NCBI GenBank assembly: GCA_035222895.1 | Contig: JAVYIG010005340.1 | Span: 62,001 to 126,000, forward strand | DNA length: 64,000 nucleotides | Direction: 5' to 3' | Origin: Strongylocentrotus droebachiensis | Taxonomy: Eukaryota > Echinodermata > Echinoidea > Camarodonta > Strongylocentrotidae | In this document: positions 46,396 to 59,389 of the stretch, in pieces | Layout: each line of letters begins with the position of its first letter | Position numbering within the stretch: position 1 is the first letter of the stretch | Notes under the pieces: model-generated | What the model saw: the letters and a program-made list of their open reading frames with translations, nothing else | The model's database searches: none | Told to the model about the DNA's origin: nothing | Program-made: the position numbers and the translations under genes

Positions 46396-46883
46396 CTTAT
46401 CCTCCATTACTCCCGGTCTGTTCGGTTCGTTCTTCCATTTATTACAAACTTATGTGCGTGTATAATCAAATGCATCCGTCTGCATTAAATATATCCCTTC
46501 ATGACAAACATACTTTTCATAGCAATTTCGTGACATTTTTATATACCAGGTACAATTAAATTTGATTTGTGTAGAATGTCTTTTAATGCAAACATTAATG
46601 CAGAAAGCAGTAAGGCACTATAGGTAGCATGCAGACAGTATACTGATCCATTGTACTCGCCAGCCATCCATTTCACCTTCATCTGTCCTTCATTTGCTCT
46701 CTCCCTCCATTTTATTCCTGCATTCGACTGTACATCAACCTATTTTAATTATCCCCATTCATCTCATCCATATAGATTACCCTTGTATAGACAAGTGAGT
46801 GATCATCCCTTTTCACTAGGTCTAATGTATCGTGGTTCCTGTAAAACGTGAATTGGTATCGTGTTCGGACAACTACTCCTTAA

Positions 46884-47372
46884 AGGTAGTGTATCCCTTT
46901 TGCAGCCGACATCAAATTCTGTAGAACTTTGCAGGAATTAGGAATATGTCGCGTATGGCCTATTTGTGAAATTTAAACGTTAGCAGTGTCCTATTCAAGT
47001 TACGCAAGAAAACACGTTTAATTTCAAGACTTCAATGTCGGACACTTTTGCGTGACTGACCGACTTCTTTTTTCTTTGGTAATAACATTCATAAAGTGAG
47101 CTGTAAAGGGTACATGAGTATTTGTCTACATCACGTATAATGGCCAAATTTAAACTGAGTTAATCATTGCGCAGGGTCTGAAAATCAGACATTTTAATAA
47201 AACGACTGCAATCCCAGAATTCGATTTGACAACTAACGGTTGTTATTTTCCCACAAAAAGCCATTTTCAAGCCCTTTTGTTTTGAGGGAAGTTCTAAATT
47301 AGTATTATTTTTCAAATGCCGTTTGAATTTAACCTTTTCATTTTTTTGGCCTGCAAATGGAACAAAGTACCT
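46884..47372. mobile_element. TTAA-site element, second copy
   Basis: The left end is AGGTAGTGTATCCC preceded by TTAA (46880-46883). The right end is GGAACAAAGTACCT followed by a TTGA-like remnant. The interior matches 24263-24793 in reverse, including GGCCTGCAAATGG and the AACGTTAGCAGTGTCC block. More diverged than the 24263 copy. Confidence 0.8.
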
Positions 47373-47701
47373 TGAAGGTAGTCTTATGTCCTGATAAACG
47401 TGAATATGTTACGTGAGAAACCGTCTGAATGTCATTCCTACTTCATTATACAACTCGGTCGCAAAGACTTTCGGAAATTCAATTCAAGGACAATCTCAAT
47501 ACCCTTTTGTATATCGGATCCATAGAAATACTCTTCGGATTACAATATGCGTCATAGTAATGGTCGCACGTAATAGATGATGGACTGGGCTATGTAATTA
47601 CATACAAATGATTTTCGAAGTGGTTGCGGTCCTGTTATACATGTATTTATGATGAATAATATTATGATTTTAATACCAAGGGTAGTTATGCAATCAGTAT
47701 T

Positions 47702-47863
47702 CAGTGGCGGATACAGCTGAGGCCGAGTTGGACGCCGCCCCCCCCCCCCCGCTTCCACGGCTAGACTAACAAATAATAATAAAAAGAGAGAGCTTTGCAC
47801 ACACGTTAACTTCGGCTTCGAATCCCCCTCCCCCACTTTCGAAAAATCCTGGATCCGCCGCTG
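47702..47863. mobile_element. hAT-like MITE
   Basis: CAGTGGCGGATACAGC at the left is mirrored by CCTGGATCCGCCGCTG at the right. The interior is C-rich and short. Both flanks contain GTATT but not a perfect 8-bp duplication. Confidence 0.7.
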
Positions 47864-47864
47864 G

Positions 47865-48010
47865 TATTGATACTACTCTTACTGCAGTCCCTGAAATTTT
47901 CTGAGCCCAACATTGTCCGGGTCGAGAGGGACGAATGTGTATAGAACATCATGTCCAAAGACGTAAGCATCGAGCAAGAATGGAACCCGTGATCCCAAAT
48001 ATGAGTCAGG
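47865..48010. repeat. SINE-like dispersed repeat fragment
   Basis: GGGTCGAGAGGGACGAATGT and CATGTCCAAAGACGTAAGCA match the core of the repeat in ACE introns. Confidence 0.5.
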
Positions 48011-49850
48011 AGTCTTCACCAATATATTACATCGCTCCCATATATCCTGCTCAGTGTATGTGGTTCATGTAAGATTACTAATATGTCAAATATAAAACAA
48101 AAACAAACAAAAAGACTGAAAAGCCTCATTGAAAAGCCCTTTATTAGTCTATTTATGTTGGAAAGCCAGCGGCAACTTTAATCAACATTTTGATACAAAT
48201 ATTGATTTTGTCACCGAAAGAAAATGTAACTATTTGTATTATTCAAAGTAAAAACCTGATTCCATTCTATGTTAACATGTACCTTTCTCATTACCAGATC
48301 TTCGACAATTACCAGCCGGACAATTAATCTTATTAAGACAATTAACCAAGTATCTACCCTCGCACGGTTGATCCCTCTTACAATAAAGATAAGCTAGGAC
48401 AACAATAAGAAAAGCTACACCTCCAACATAATACGAGCCACTAAGGGCAATTCGACCTTTTATAATTCAACAACAATTCATTCCTACCAGGAGTACATGC
48501 AGCTTCGATATACAATAATCCCTATACTATGAAAATAAAACAATTAATCATTTCATGTCTTACCTCGAACATGCATTCTCTATCAATGTTGTAATATCTC
48601 TCTCTTAATGTCGAATTCCGAAAAATCCAGGGTCGCCTGACAGATTGAAAACTTCTCTTTGATGTCCTATTATTAAGGGAGACGCTAAACACTCAACAAT
48701 ACAGAAAATAGCGAAATATAAAAGTTCCACATCGAAACAGACATCGAGATTCAGAAAAGCCGCTTCTTCAGTCAATTATTGATGCCTCGCGTTAGCAATT
48801 TAACAAGTCGTATCACCGAAGGGGCCCTGCATCAATGACGATTGGCTAATTGAAGCAATTTCCTTGCTGCCAACCGGGTAGTATGTGAGAAACCCTGCGT
48901 TTTATAGTCAATTTACGTGCCTAATCCTCGCCTCCATGTAACAGTAAACCCTTTAAAGTTCTGTATAATTCTTCCCTCAACCTTTCTCGTGAATCCCCAC
49001 TGAGTACCTCTTATCTCCCTCTCAAAGAATCTCAAATTCACGACGGCGGGCCTCTGATAACTTCCTTCTAAAAATACGCTCGTTGATCTCATCTTCTTTT
49101 TATTTCATTTATTTTCGCAACATCCCTCAATTTCACTCACATTTCTCTCTACGATTTCACCAACCCCTTTTCCGTTGCCAACGTCCAGCTTCTCTCATCG
49201 TTATCTTATGCACCGGTGCAACATGCCCTTTTCTTTCCATTTAATCTGCAATGTGAGTTCTCTAGAGTATTGGCAAACCTTATTCATATGCCCTTCGTAA
49301 AGCAATTTCCCTGCCTCTTCTATTTAGGGAAGCACAAGTCATACACTTGTAATAACTGTCCATCATCTCACTAGTAATGAGTCTCTTGTGGGCCACCTGT
49401 TTGACATCGCGTCGATACATGAGCCACAGTAAGAAGCTTCCAAACAATCATCACTTGACATGTTTGTCCAATATCAATCTATTTTAATATTCAGTCAATA
49501 TAATATGATAAACATTACATTCAACCAGGAAATAGATTGTACATGAATATCATTGGTAATAGCTCCAACAGGAATATACCAAACTTTCATGCACAAATAA
49601 TTGTTTTCTTCAACATGGCGGAAAAAGAATATTATTGCAATGAAATGATCCCAACATCGTTCAATTTAAAAAAAAAAGTTTAAAGAGGTCAAATAATCGT
49701 CAGTGTCACGGAAATTTGCAATATAATCTGTAACAATTCATTTAAAGCTTGTCATTCTACCAGGTAGACATAATTTGTCCAATAATATCACATTTTAAAC
49801 AATTGGATCATTTTCTTTTTTACGCCTCCGATTATAATTTTCGATTTTAT
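48011..49850. other. Intergenic, no gene seen
   Basis: Neither long ORFs nor repeat structure. Base composition is less extreme than the surroundings, so conserved regulatory sequence is possible but not shown. Confidence 0.4.
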
Positions 49851-49854
49851 CATT

Positions 49855-49879
49855 CAACCTACCTACCTACCTACCTACC
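49855..49879. repeat. (CCTA)n microsatellite
   Basis: About six CCTA units. Confidence 0.9.
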
Positions 49880-50394
49880 GAAGTGCCGAGTGTCTAGATA
49901 CCATTTTGAAGCTTTTGGAAACAGTAGGTTAAACAGTTTTATAAGCTCGGCCGGAAAGGCACGTTTCTATGACATATTTCTCTCTGTCAACATCATCGAT
50001 GTGTCTTTAAATATTACCATGGTAACCACATCAACGTCTCTTCAGGCCATTAACATCGTCAATTTACTTTGATTGTTTCTATGACAACTTATCCAATGTT
50101 TGTTTTAATGTTACTACCGTAGCCTCCTCTCTCATTTGCATGTTTATCCAGCAAACTTACGAATGTCCCCAAAATGTTACTGCATCAATGACATGCTGGA
50201 ATAACAACTCGTATTTTATAAAAGAGGATGTTCTTAAAATGCCTAAGAGAATACAGCAAGGACGGTAGATTTAGCATATCAAATGCAATGCTTTATTTCT
50301 TCCTACTTGATAACTAGCCAAATGAGCGACATGAGACGACATTACTGCTTATATTATTCTTTACCCAATACCTATTCACATGAACTAGTGTGGG

Positions 50395-50462
50395 TGCGTG
50401 TGTTCGTGTGTGTGTGTATTGTGTGTGTGTGTGTGTGTGTGTGAGTGTTGTGTGTGTGTGTA
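50395..50462. repeat. (TG)n microsatellite
   Basis: TGTGTG runs with GAG and ATT interruptions. Confidence 0.95.
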
Positions 50463-51950
50463 ATTCTAGTTTTACAGACATGTATAGATCTTTTTATTAT
50501 TTACGTCTTGGGTCGATCGTTAACTTGTTTTCAAACCTGGGTCCGTCAGATATCATTTCAGATCATCCCCGGTACCTTTCACCTGGGGATATTATGCGAA
50601 CGGCAGTGTATTCTTACATTTTTCTGTGATCTTAGTCAGTTAAATCAAGCGTTTGCAAACTTAAAATTAGAGGTTGCACGAATTCACAAACATGTTGTCC
50701 ATTTACGCAGTCTGTTTATATCCCCTGATAAAAAATATAATTAAATTGAATTCGCCCGAAATTCAGTTTTCATCGAACGACACCATAAGCATTTCTAAAA
50801 GGAATCTCAACTTGTGTGAAGGGGTCTTAAACTTAATTTTGTTCTCGAGCTGCAGTAGGCCTCATGGGTTATTCATTTAGCCTACATTAAAGTGCATTTC
50901 AGTAAAAAAAAAAAAAAAAAAATACCACTAAAAGTTACGTATTTTGTTTTAGCTAAGAGTATCTGACAAAACGTGAAGTGAGTGCACACCACAAGAAATG
51001 ATATAATATGTCATGCTATCTGTCTATCCATGGTTGTCTGAGAGCATTGGATATAATGTCTGATAGGGATCACGATCGCGACGGTATACATTCCACCTCG
51101 GGGTGCGACATAATACCCAGAAACTCGAATAACACTTTTAAGTGTGATTTTAGCATAAATAACCCCCAAGTGTTAAAGTCATTATCTGTAGCTTATGTAT
51201 ATCGATCAGCACACCCTTATCACTTCTCCCTCAATGCTGGTGCTGGGGAAAATATTGTGAGAAAGTGCCTGGAATTGAGGAAGGCGTCAAAAACTGTATT
51301 TCCCCTTGGCTTGCAGTTTCTTGTGCAGCTCGAGGAGGAAGATTCAGAAGAGATGCAACCCCGGTGTTCCTCTCACGTTCCCCCTTTTGGCCCCCTTTCT
51401 GTTTTCTTCTAATCTCGTTCGCAGTATAGAGCACCCCTCTAGCGAGTCGTTGGTCATTACCTACACCACTCCACACGGATAAAAGCCAGCCACGGGTGAA
51501 AATAAATAAAGCAAAGGAGCAGTCTACGGAGCGGAAAGCCCAAACCACTTCTTGCACAGCTTGCCTGGGGGTATCTCTCCGATGCAAATATCGGGCTTCG
51601 CAAACTTGATGCTACGTTTCAGGGCGAACAGGTTTCTAAAAGTGTACATGCATGTTCTTGAGGGGGAATGAGTTTCTTGAATTCACATGCATGTTTCTTC
51701 AATGTACATGCATACCGGTCATTCCGCTGTGAGACAGATGAATGCCTTCAGTCATTTTTCTACATTGTGTTCAAAGACTTCCGCACATTAATAAACTCGA
51801 AGTAGAAAGATCTTCACGTTCCTACACATACATGTATTAGCAGAGTGCATAATTACTTAACGTGTTTTTTGATCGCGGATTGGGAATGGAAAGAGGGTCG
51901 GAATTAAAGCAGCATAATGTTTTATGCTTAACATACATATTAACGTATAT
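50463..51950. other. Intergenic, no recognisable gene
   Basis: A 134-codon plus-strand frame (51008-51412) and a 118-codon minus-strand frame (51231-51587) overlap each other, and neither shows a known motif. A poly(A) run lies at about 50906-50922. Confidence 0.4.
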
Positions 51951-51951
51951 T

Positions 51952-52345
51952 AATTATATATATATATATATATACTGAAGAGCTCCATTTTCAAGTTTTG
52001 AAGAAAGCTGGTTTTGAATAAAATGTGTCATTGCTTGACAAAGGCTTACAGCCGGACATTCGTGTAATTATGTCCTCCGGTTGTTTCATTATTTCTTTTA
52101 TCCTTTCGTCAACCGCCGCAGGAAATTTTTGAAAAAACAGCTTATAGCTGACAACGGCAATCCATCCTATTAGTGAAGAATAAATAAATACAAAATGTTA
52201 AACATAATTTTACACACACACACACACACGCACACACATGTATATATACATATCTGTGTGTGTGTGTGTGTGTGCGTGTATATATATGTGTTTGTGTATA
52301 TATATATATATAAATATGCAGGCGTGTGCGTGTGAGTGCGTGTGT
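51952..52345. repeat. (TA)n and (CA)n/(TG)n microsatellites
   Basis: TATATA run at about 51954-51974. CACACA at about 52213-52238, followed closely by TGTGTG at about 52255-52345. The last two could pair as a hairpin. Confidence 0.9.
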
Positions 52346-52669
52346 GTATCCTATTGTTGGCTTATAAGTTACACACAGCACTGTCAACAATAACAACAAC
52401 AATAAATCAATTTGTCTTATTTCCTTATTTCTCCAGTTCCCTCGTTAAAAGGAATTACACATCCATTTCCAAAAGGTGTATGGTATAACCTCATGTTTGC
52501 ATATACAGGTGTACGCGCAAAAAAAGGAGTAATTCTGCAAAGGTTTAGGCCAGATTTTTATCTGGCTTGAACCAACCGTGCCAGATAAACTTCATAATTA
52601 TAAAGTAACAAGTGTTTCATAGATGGACCATCATATCCCTATACGTACGGCACCCCCTATCAAGTAGGC

Positions 52670-53790
52670 ATGATGCAGTGCTACCATCGTCAGTAGATAT
52701 TAACGCAGATAACATGTCAAGCTCAAGTTTAGAGAAAGCGCAAAAGGCACAGAAATGTTTTATTATAATTATGTTCACGGTTATTGCTAGAAATATTACC
52801 GTCGGAAGTCATAGGCCTATCTCATTGATTGATCAGTCATGGTATATAGGTAAGGCATCCCATTGAAGTACGCGTGACCTATCGTCGGAAGATATTAACG
52901 TTTTGCCCAAAGTTGACGTAGGTGACCCATTAAAGGTGCAAGGGGCCTGATATATACTCATGATCTTTTTAATGCTTGTTGCGAGAAATATCATATATCG
53001 TCCACATTGTCGGTAGTTGGCAGATTGCCTGGTGACCTATCGTCAGTAGATATTAACGTATTGAACATGTCTGGCTCAAGTTAACGTAGGTGACCCATTC
53101 AATGTGCAAGGGGCCCTCGTATACTCATGATCTTGTTCATGCTTGTTGCGAGAAATATCAGATATCGTCCACATTGTCGGTAGTTGGCAGATTGCCTGGT
53201 GAGCTATCGTCAGTAGATATTAACGTATTGAACATGTCTGGCTCAAGTTAACGTAGGTGACCCATTCAATGTGCAAGGGGCCCTCGTATACTCATGACCT
53301 TGTTCATGCTTGTTGCGAGAAATATCAGATATCGTCCACATTGTCGGTAGTTGGCAGATTGCCTGGTGAGCTATCGTCAGTAGATATTAACGTATTGAAC
53401 ATGTCTGGCTCAAGTTAACGTAGGTGACCCATTCAATGTGCAAGGGGCCCTCGTATACTCATGATCTTGTTCATGCTTATTACACAAAATCTCAGATATC
53501 GTCCACATTGTCGGTAGTTGGCAGATTGCCTGGTGAGCTATCGTCAGTAGATATTAACGTATTGAACACATCTGGCTCAAGTTGACGTAGGCGACCCATT
53601 CAAGGTGCAAGGGGCCTGATATACTCATGATCTTGTTCATGCTTGTTGCGAGAAATATCACATTGCCTGGTCATGCTGTTTCTATAGGAAAGGCACCCCT
53701 ATCAAATGCGCGGGAGCTATCGCCGGTAAATGTTATCATAGTGAACACGTCTAGCTCAACTTGACGTAGGTTACACGTGCAATACGCGAT
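52670..53790 (+). repeat. Tandem repeat, 167-bp unit
   Basis: The ATTAACGTATTGAACA motif repeats at exactly 167-bp spacing (about 53053, 53220, 53387, 53554). Each unit includes TGGCTCAAGTTAACGTAGGT, GTGCAAGGGGCC, CATGCTTGTTGCGAGAAATA and TTGTCGGTAGTTGGCAGATT. Diverged units lie at both ends, so about six copies in all. No ORF spans the array. Confidence 0.92.
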
Positions 53791-54220
53791 GTTAAAGGAG
53801 TTTAATCATCGAAGGAGAGCACTGGGAATGGTATCTGTATGACGGAATGTAGTAGATATCCGATCTGATTTAATGCTGTAAATTGTGTCGAAAACTGTAA
53901 ATTTCATATAACATGAAAAGTATACAAACAAACAAAATATTCCAAAATATCGAATATTCGCTTTTAGTTTTTAGATGATTTTCTTTAAGATATCTGCATT
54001 CAAAATAACCTTGTAAATATTGATAAATATTATTATTTACGACCTAATTTATTATTTTGGTTTGCAGGTATTCCAGATGCTGTGCTTAGAAACAGTTAGA
54101 GACGCCAAATTGTTCGTCTATACTCAATCATGTTATGATAATGTATTGTACTGCATTGTGATCAATGAAATTGATTTACACATGTCAGTATACACGTAAA
54201 ATTCATTAAAGGGAAACTTA

Positions 54221-54545
54221 TCATAAAAAAAAAAGAAGCGAAATCATAAAGTAGATCTGTCCCCAGGAACTAGACCCCCGATAACAATACCAATCTATAT
54301 CCTGTCCGAAGATGCTCTCATAATTCGTTCGCCATTTTAAGACAGTACCAGTTGAAACCAGAGCTTTGTATAGATCTGCAAAAGGGTGACGAATATACGT
54401 TACTAATGGAAGCCGCCGGGAGTGATAGGAATGGATAAAGACAACAAAGTTGCTTTTTATATTGCATTCTTGCAAGTGCTTTTTGGTGATCCCGCTTTCC
54501 CGTCACGTATGTATACGGCCTAATGGATTCTTTTACGAGTTTCAT
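54221..54545 (-). pseudogene. Possible carbohydrate sulfotransferase relic
   Basis: The minus-strand frame contains LPLVTYIRHPFADLYKALVS, which resembles the 3'-phosphate-binding strand and helix of the Sulfotransfer_2 group (usual pattern FVRxPFxRLxSAY). Only this one motif is recognisable, the 5' PAPS loop was not found, and flanking sequence has stops. Unrelated to the HS3ST-like gene at 29382. Confidence 0.25.
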
Positions 54546-56335
54546 ATTGCACTATTTGTATCGGTCATGAATATTGCCGGATTTTATCTCATGGGTAGGT
54601 AGGTTATGTATTGCAGACTGCGCAAACACAATTTCAGGAAGAAAAAAAAGGGGGTATCATATCTTTCATTTTTTAAAGCAATAAAAGTGATGATAGAGAC
54701 ATATGCTGTAAGTATAACAAAGCGTAATGGATGTCATTAAGATCCGAAAAGAAGTATCAGAAAGTCTACGCTGTAAAAGTTCCAATGTAAGCATTGATAT
54801 TCAACAGTGATACGTGCAGATGTTGCATCGGTATTTTAGAAGAAAGCACGTTTGTCATATACAGTGAAGTGATATATATATATGAATCTGCACATATTGA
54901 ATGACTTTCTTTTATAATGGATAGGTGTGAAGGTGAGAGTTGTAGCTTTAAAACTACGGCCACATCCAAAAAAGAAACGCTAATATTTCAGATCAGATAT
55001 ATTGAAAGCAAAAGTGAAACATAATTATGAGGTATGTGTAAGCAGGTAAGCGATGAATGGGGTATGTTATGGCTGCAGTAAACAACATAAAAATGAAAGA
55101 GACATAAAGCACATGATTATGGTTATTTTGGTCTCTGCGTTTGTATTCAAATTTATACAGAAATAATGTCCATTCTTGATTTATAATTTAAAACAGAAAA
55201 TAATTCTTTCTGCCAGTCATGACGATATTTTTGCATGCCATGTACGTATTTGTTTTTAACTATGCAGAATATGATGAATTTACTAAAATTAAAACGTATG
55301 AAATGATAGAAGAAATATTTAATAATAAAACAAAACATGGGAAAGATGTATTATGATAGCCAAAAGAAAATGCATGATATTCGAGACTATCAAAACAGTA
55401 TTGCAGTGTTATGTCTACTGCTTCAAATACGATACATGATCGGATAGATTTCGTCGTTAATCCATCCCCATTTATCTGTCTAGGGAGAAGAGGACATGTT
55501 TGCAGACCACTTTGTCTCGAACTATTGGTTTTTCCATGTTCGAAGTATGTATTTTAAGCTAATGGAATGGTAATACTGGAAAAAGTTGTGAACTCAAAAT
55601 GATTTTTTTTTCTAATGATAACCTTTCCCACTCTTATATTCTTGACCCATTGTGCTGATATATTGTTATCTATGCACTTCTTTAATGAAAAATGCATAAT
55701 TTCATTTAATACTAGACTATTATGTACCTTCTTTCATTAGCATTCCCTTGTGTTCCTTTCTCTGAGCAATTTCGTGTTTGTCTCTTTAATTTTATTTTGC
55801 TAATTAATATATCATTACTTAGTCACATTCACAACTGCTGTAATTTGTCAGTATATATAAAACACAGTAATATATTAATTCAAGTCTTATGTCGTTGTAG
55901 TTAAGTTCACATAAAGTGGACGCTAAAATATAATGAATGTTCATTACGTTCATGATACACTACTAGGTTTTATGACTTGCGATCGCCTATGGAGGTCATT
56001 GCGCCTGATTATGCATATCCTGCCGCTGCCGCCCCTATTCAACTTATGTCCATCCGATAAGAGATATGCATGCAGTACTTCCACCTAAAACACGCGGCGC
56101 CATGGGCCTCTATTAATATATTGATCGAGGGCTAAGGTTAGCTTTCGACACGGTCTAAATGCCCATATCATTGCATTTTACATGCCTTTGAACATGCTGA
56201 TTAAACGTATTACTTTCCCGACGGTTCAGACTACCGAAGTCGTGTCTTATCAGGGCTACGCTCGTTGAGAATTTGCTCGATTGTCATTTCCATTAATCTC
56301 TTGATAGATTGGGGTTCGGTTTATATACCATTGTG
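54546..56335. other. Intergenic, no gene seen
   Basis: A/T-rich with short ORFs only. A more balanced, less repetitive patch at about 55970-56220 could be regulatory, but nothing in the sequence proves it. Confidence 0.4.
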
Positions 56336-56343
56336 CGTGACTG

Positions 56344-56476
56344 CAGTGGCGGATCCAGGGGGGGGGGGCCCGGGGGGCCCGGGCCCCCCCCCCCTTGAGA
56401 AAAATTTCAAATTTTCGGGAGCAAAAAATAAATAAAGTTGGGCCCCCGCCCCTAAGAAATCCTGGATCCGCGCCTG
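56344..56476. mobile_element. hAT-like MITE with perfect 8-bp TSD
   Basis: CGTGACTG at 56336-56343 and 56477-56484. TIRs are CAGTGGCGGATCCAGG and CCTGGATCCGCGCCTG. The 133-bp interior is mostly a G-run/C-run hairpin plus AAAAATTTCAAATTTTCGGG. Confidence 0.92.
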
Positions 56477-56573
56477 CGTGACTGCTCATAGAATACAGCG
56501 TGGCTCAAAAAGGGATATCTGACTAATAAGCCGACAGATTCATGGCGGCTAGATTGAGAAAGATACGGATAAA

Positions 56574-56670
56574 AGAGAGAGAGAGAGAGAGGGGGGGGTG
56601 AAAGTAGAAGGAAAAAGACAAAAGGACAAGAGTGGGGGGGGGGAGAGAGAGAGAGAGAGAGAGAAGAAAT
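56574..56670. repeat. (GA)n microsatellite
   Basis: Two GAGAGA tracts separated by a G run. Confidence 0.95.
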
Positions 56671-57019
56671 AAATAAAGAGAGGGAAGAAGAGGGGGTACC
56701 CCTAGAGCAATATCTTTCATTTACGGTATAATGTCAATTTACACATCTTCCTCTCGTGTTGACTGTTATTTCAGAATGCTTGCATTCATTGACAACATAT
56801 CAGGAAATGAAACCCAGAAAACATTTCTAAAGATCTGTCATTCAGCTTCAGTGACTCGATCATTGAAGTAGCTTCTGAATCTGTATGCAAGTGCTAAATG
56901 ACGTCAGCAAGTTCATATAAAACACGGACAATATTTCAAAAATATATACATTTATACAGTGTCATGTTACCATGTCCCCTTCCGTTGATATTTCAAAAGT
57001 AGGTAAAGTTCAACAGAAC

Positions 57020-57250
57020 GTGTTAAAGTTTAATCACGCATGACCTTCTCCCTACAACTCCTTTCTTTAAGCACTCATCATCTCTTCCCTCTTAAAGTCC
57101 TTTGAGATTATCTTAACGCGTTAACGTTTAATCAAGTGAAGCCGTCGTCAGCCCCTGACTCTAATGTATATCCTTTCTTAACAACACACAATCTATTCCT
57201 TCTTAGCAACGTAAGAGTTCACCGCGTTAATGTTTAATCAAGTTAAGGCA
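57020..57250 (+). repeat. Imperfect ~100-bp tandem repeat
   Basis: GTTAAAGTTTAATCACG, GTTAACGTTTAATCAAG and GTTAATGTTTAATCAAG lie about 100 bp apart, with TTCTTAACAAC-like sequence between them. Confidence 0.5.
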
Positions 57251-58440
57251 ATATTCACCCTAACCTCTCATTCCTTCTTAACCACATACAGTCTTCTCAT
57301 CTCCCTTGTCTATCAAGCTCTGTTTTCCACTCGATTTATTTTTTGCCATCTTCCCTAGCACTCTACCTTCTCTTGTCTATCTTTACACCATCCACCCACC
57401 TTCTCTTTCTAATTATCTACCTTCCTATACCCCCTGTCGTTTTCATCTGTTTCCCCTTCCCTTTTCTGCCCCATCGCTAACCTTTCGCTTTCGGTATAAT
57501 GTGAACCATCCCAAGAGTAGGTGTGCATTTATCTGGAGGATAGAGGCATATGCTCGTGAATAAAGGTGACCAGAAGGAGGAATATATTCTCAAGGAGCGG
57601 AATGAAATATAGCGACATTGATTGATGATCAAAATTACTTAATTCTTAAGAAGTATGAATGACATAAACAGCAACAGTCTGTTCCTCCGATAAGAATAAC
57701 TTTTGTTGTGATGGAAGTGACACGGAAGCGTGATTTAAAACAGCAAAGGTCCATCACATAATTGTGTTGACAAGCGTGCATGTCTTTGTGTGTGTTACGG
57801 GGGGTGCAGTAAATCATAAAATATCTAAAGCAGCATGTCTAACACTACCTTATTTGACCTGAATCTTCTAACATAGTAATATACCTCTTGCCTATCAGGC
57901 CATAGTCACTGAAGAAACCATCCATCCGTCATCAGTTCATAAACCAGATTATCTATACACTGTGTACCTCATTTTGTTCACGCATGAGTGATAATTTCTT
58001 TTCCGATATGAGAGATTAATTCATTAAATAAACCGTGCACGTCTCGATCAATATTCCGAAATGGCCACCTGTCATAGAGTAGGAGGATGGCCTGCGCTCG
58101 ACGAGGTAATAAGATCGCTGGCCTGGCCATGCGGCAATGTAATATCCTGTACTCGTGTCCTCCGTGTCAAGCAGACTCTTCAACTTTTTCTCTCTTTATT
58201 AACATACCAGAATGACATCAACATGCACGTAAACAACAATGTCTAAGCCTTGTTCATGTCAAAGGCTAACTTAAGTCACATGAAAACAATCTCTTATTTG
58301 GTAGATTTATCTCTTAATTGGTAGATTTATGCACATATTCACAAGCTACACTACCACAATGGTCATGTGGCGGAAAGATCGTGCAACATTATGCGGATAA
58401 AAAAGGTATTTCTATTGAACAGGATTAAATAAAATAAGGA
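57251..58440. other. Intergenic, no gene seen
   Basis: Pyrimidine-rich to about 57480, then ordinary sequence. No motif recognised. Confidence 0.45.
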
Positions 58441-58451
58441 TACAACATTAT

Positions 58452-58456
<5 letters not shown>

Positions 58457-58483
<27 letters not shown>

Positions 58484-58575
58484 GGGGGGGGGGGGGGTAC
58501 ATCACCTCTTGTGTATACACGCATTTTCTCACCTCCCTGGATCCTTGTCAGAGAGGCACCCCCCCCCCCCCCCGC
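58457..58575. repeat. Homopolymer cluster (T-run, G-run, C-run)
   Basis: About 27 T followed by about 13 G (58457-58497), then about 16 C at 58559-58574. The G and C runs could pair; possibly a decayed hAT-like MITE of the type at 56344. Confidence 0.8.
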
Positions 58576-59094
58576 CAACAAAAATGTTTATAGCATGCAC
58601 TTATGACCTTTAATCGCTGGCCTTCATTTGTGTTACCGCTCTACCGGGTTCCGAATAAAATCAGCATAAGAAACATCATTCGAATTACCATTTCGAATGT
58701 CAAGGGGTGAAAAAATGACATTAGGTACTTTTACGAAATGGCATAACCTTTAACTTTTGCGACAGAGAGCATAATTATGAGGAATCAGACAGAGACAACA
58801 CTTGGCGACCAGAATGCCAACCAGTCGACTTATGTTTCATAAAAACACATCCCCAAACAAAAATAAATAAATAGACACGTTGTGTTATGTCTTGTTCCTT
58901 CGGATCATGTGCTTAATGATGGATGATCTGCAATCTCTCCGGGATATTGTTTTCTCCGAATCACGAAGACCTGTTGTCTGCATTTTTTAATAACTTCCAG
59001 ACTTATCAGGCCATCTTCCTTTCATTTTCAAATACTCTCAGTATGTATTTCATATACATGTTCCGCTGCTCAATATCATATTAATCTTTCTATC

Positions 59095-59385
59095 TCCTTC
59101 TCTCTCTCTCCCTCTCTATCAGTCCGTCTGTCTGTCTTATTTCTCATTCATTCTATTTCTACTCTCCTCTCATTTCTTTTCTCTCCCTCTCCTCTGCTCC
59201 TGCATCCTTCAATCCCCCTTTTCTATTTACTCGGTTTCCTCTCTCCGTATTTCTCATCCCTCCCCCACACACACACACTCTCTCTCTCTCTCTCTTCCCC
59301 CTCTCTCTCTCTTTCTCTCTCCCCCTCTCTCTCCCCCTCTCTCTCTCCATCTCTCTCCTCCTCCCCCCTCTCTCTTACTTTCTCC
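59095..59385. repeat. CT-rich low-complexity region
   Basis: CTCTCT and CCCCCTCT runs plus a short CACACA tract. On the minus strand they yield an Arg/Glu-rich artificial ORF. Confidence 0.9.
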
Positions 59386-59389
59386 AAAT

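Noticed and set aside
46170-46559. 129-codon Ser/Leu/Pro-rich ORF
   Set aside because: Generated by the CT microsatellite; no domain before or after it.
51008-51587. 134- and 118-codon overlapping ORFs on opposite strands
   Set aside because: No start context, splice sites or known motif supports either one.
59159-59350. Arg/Glu-repeat ORF resembling an RNA-binding low-complexity region
   Set aside because: Complement of a CT-rich low-complexity tract.
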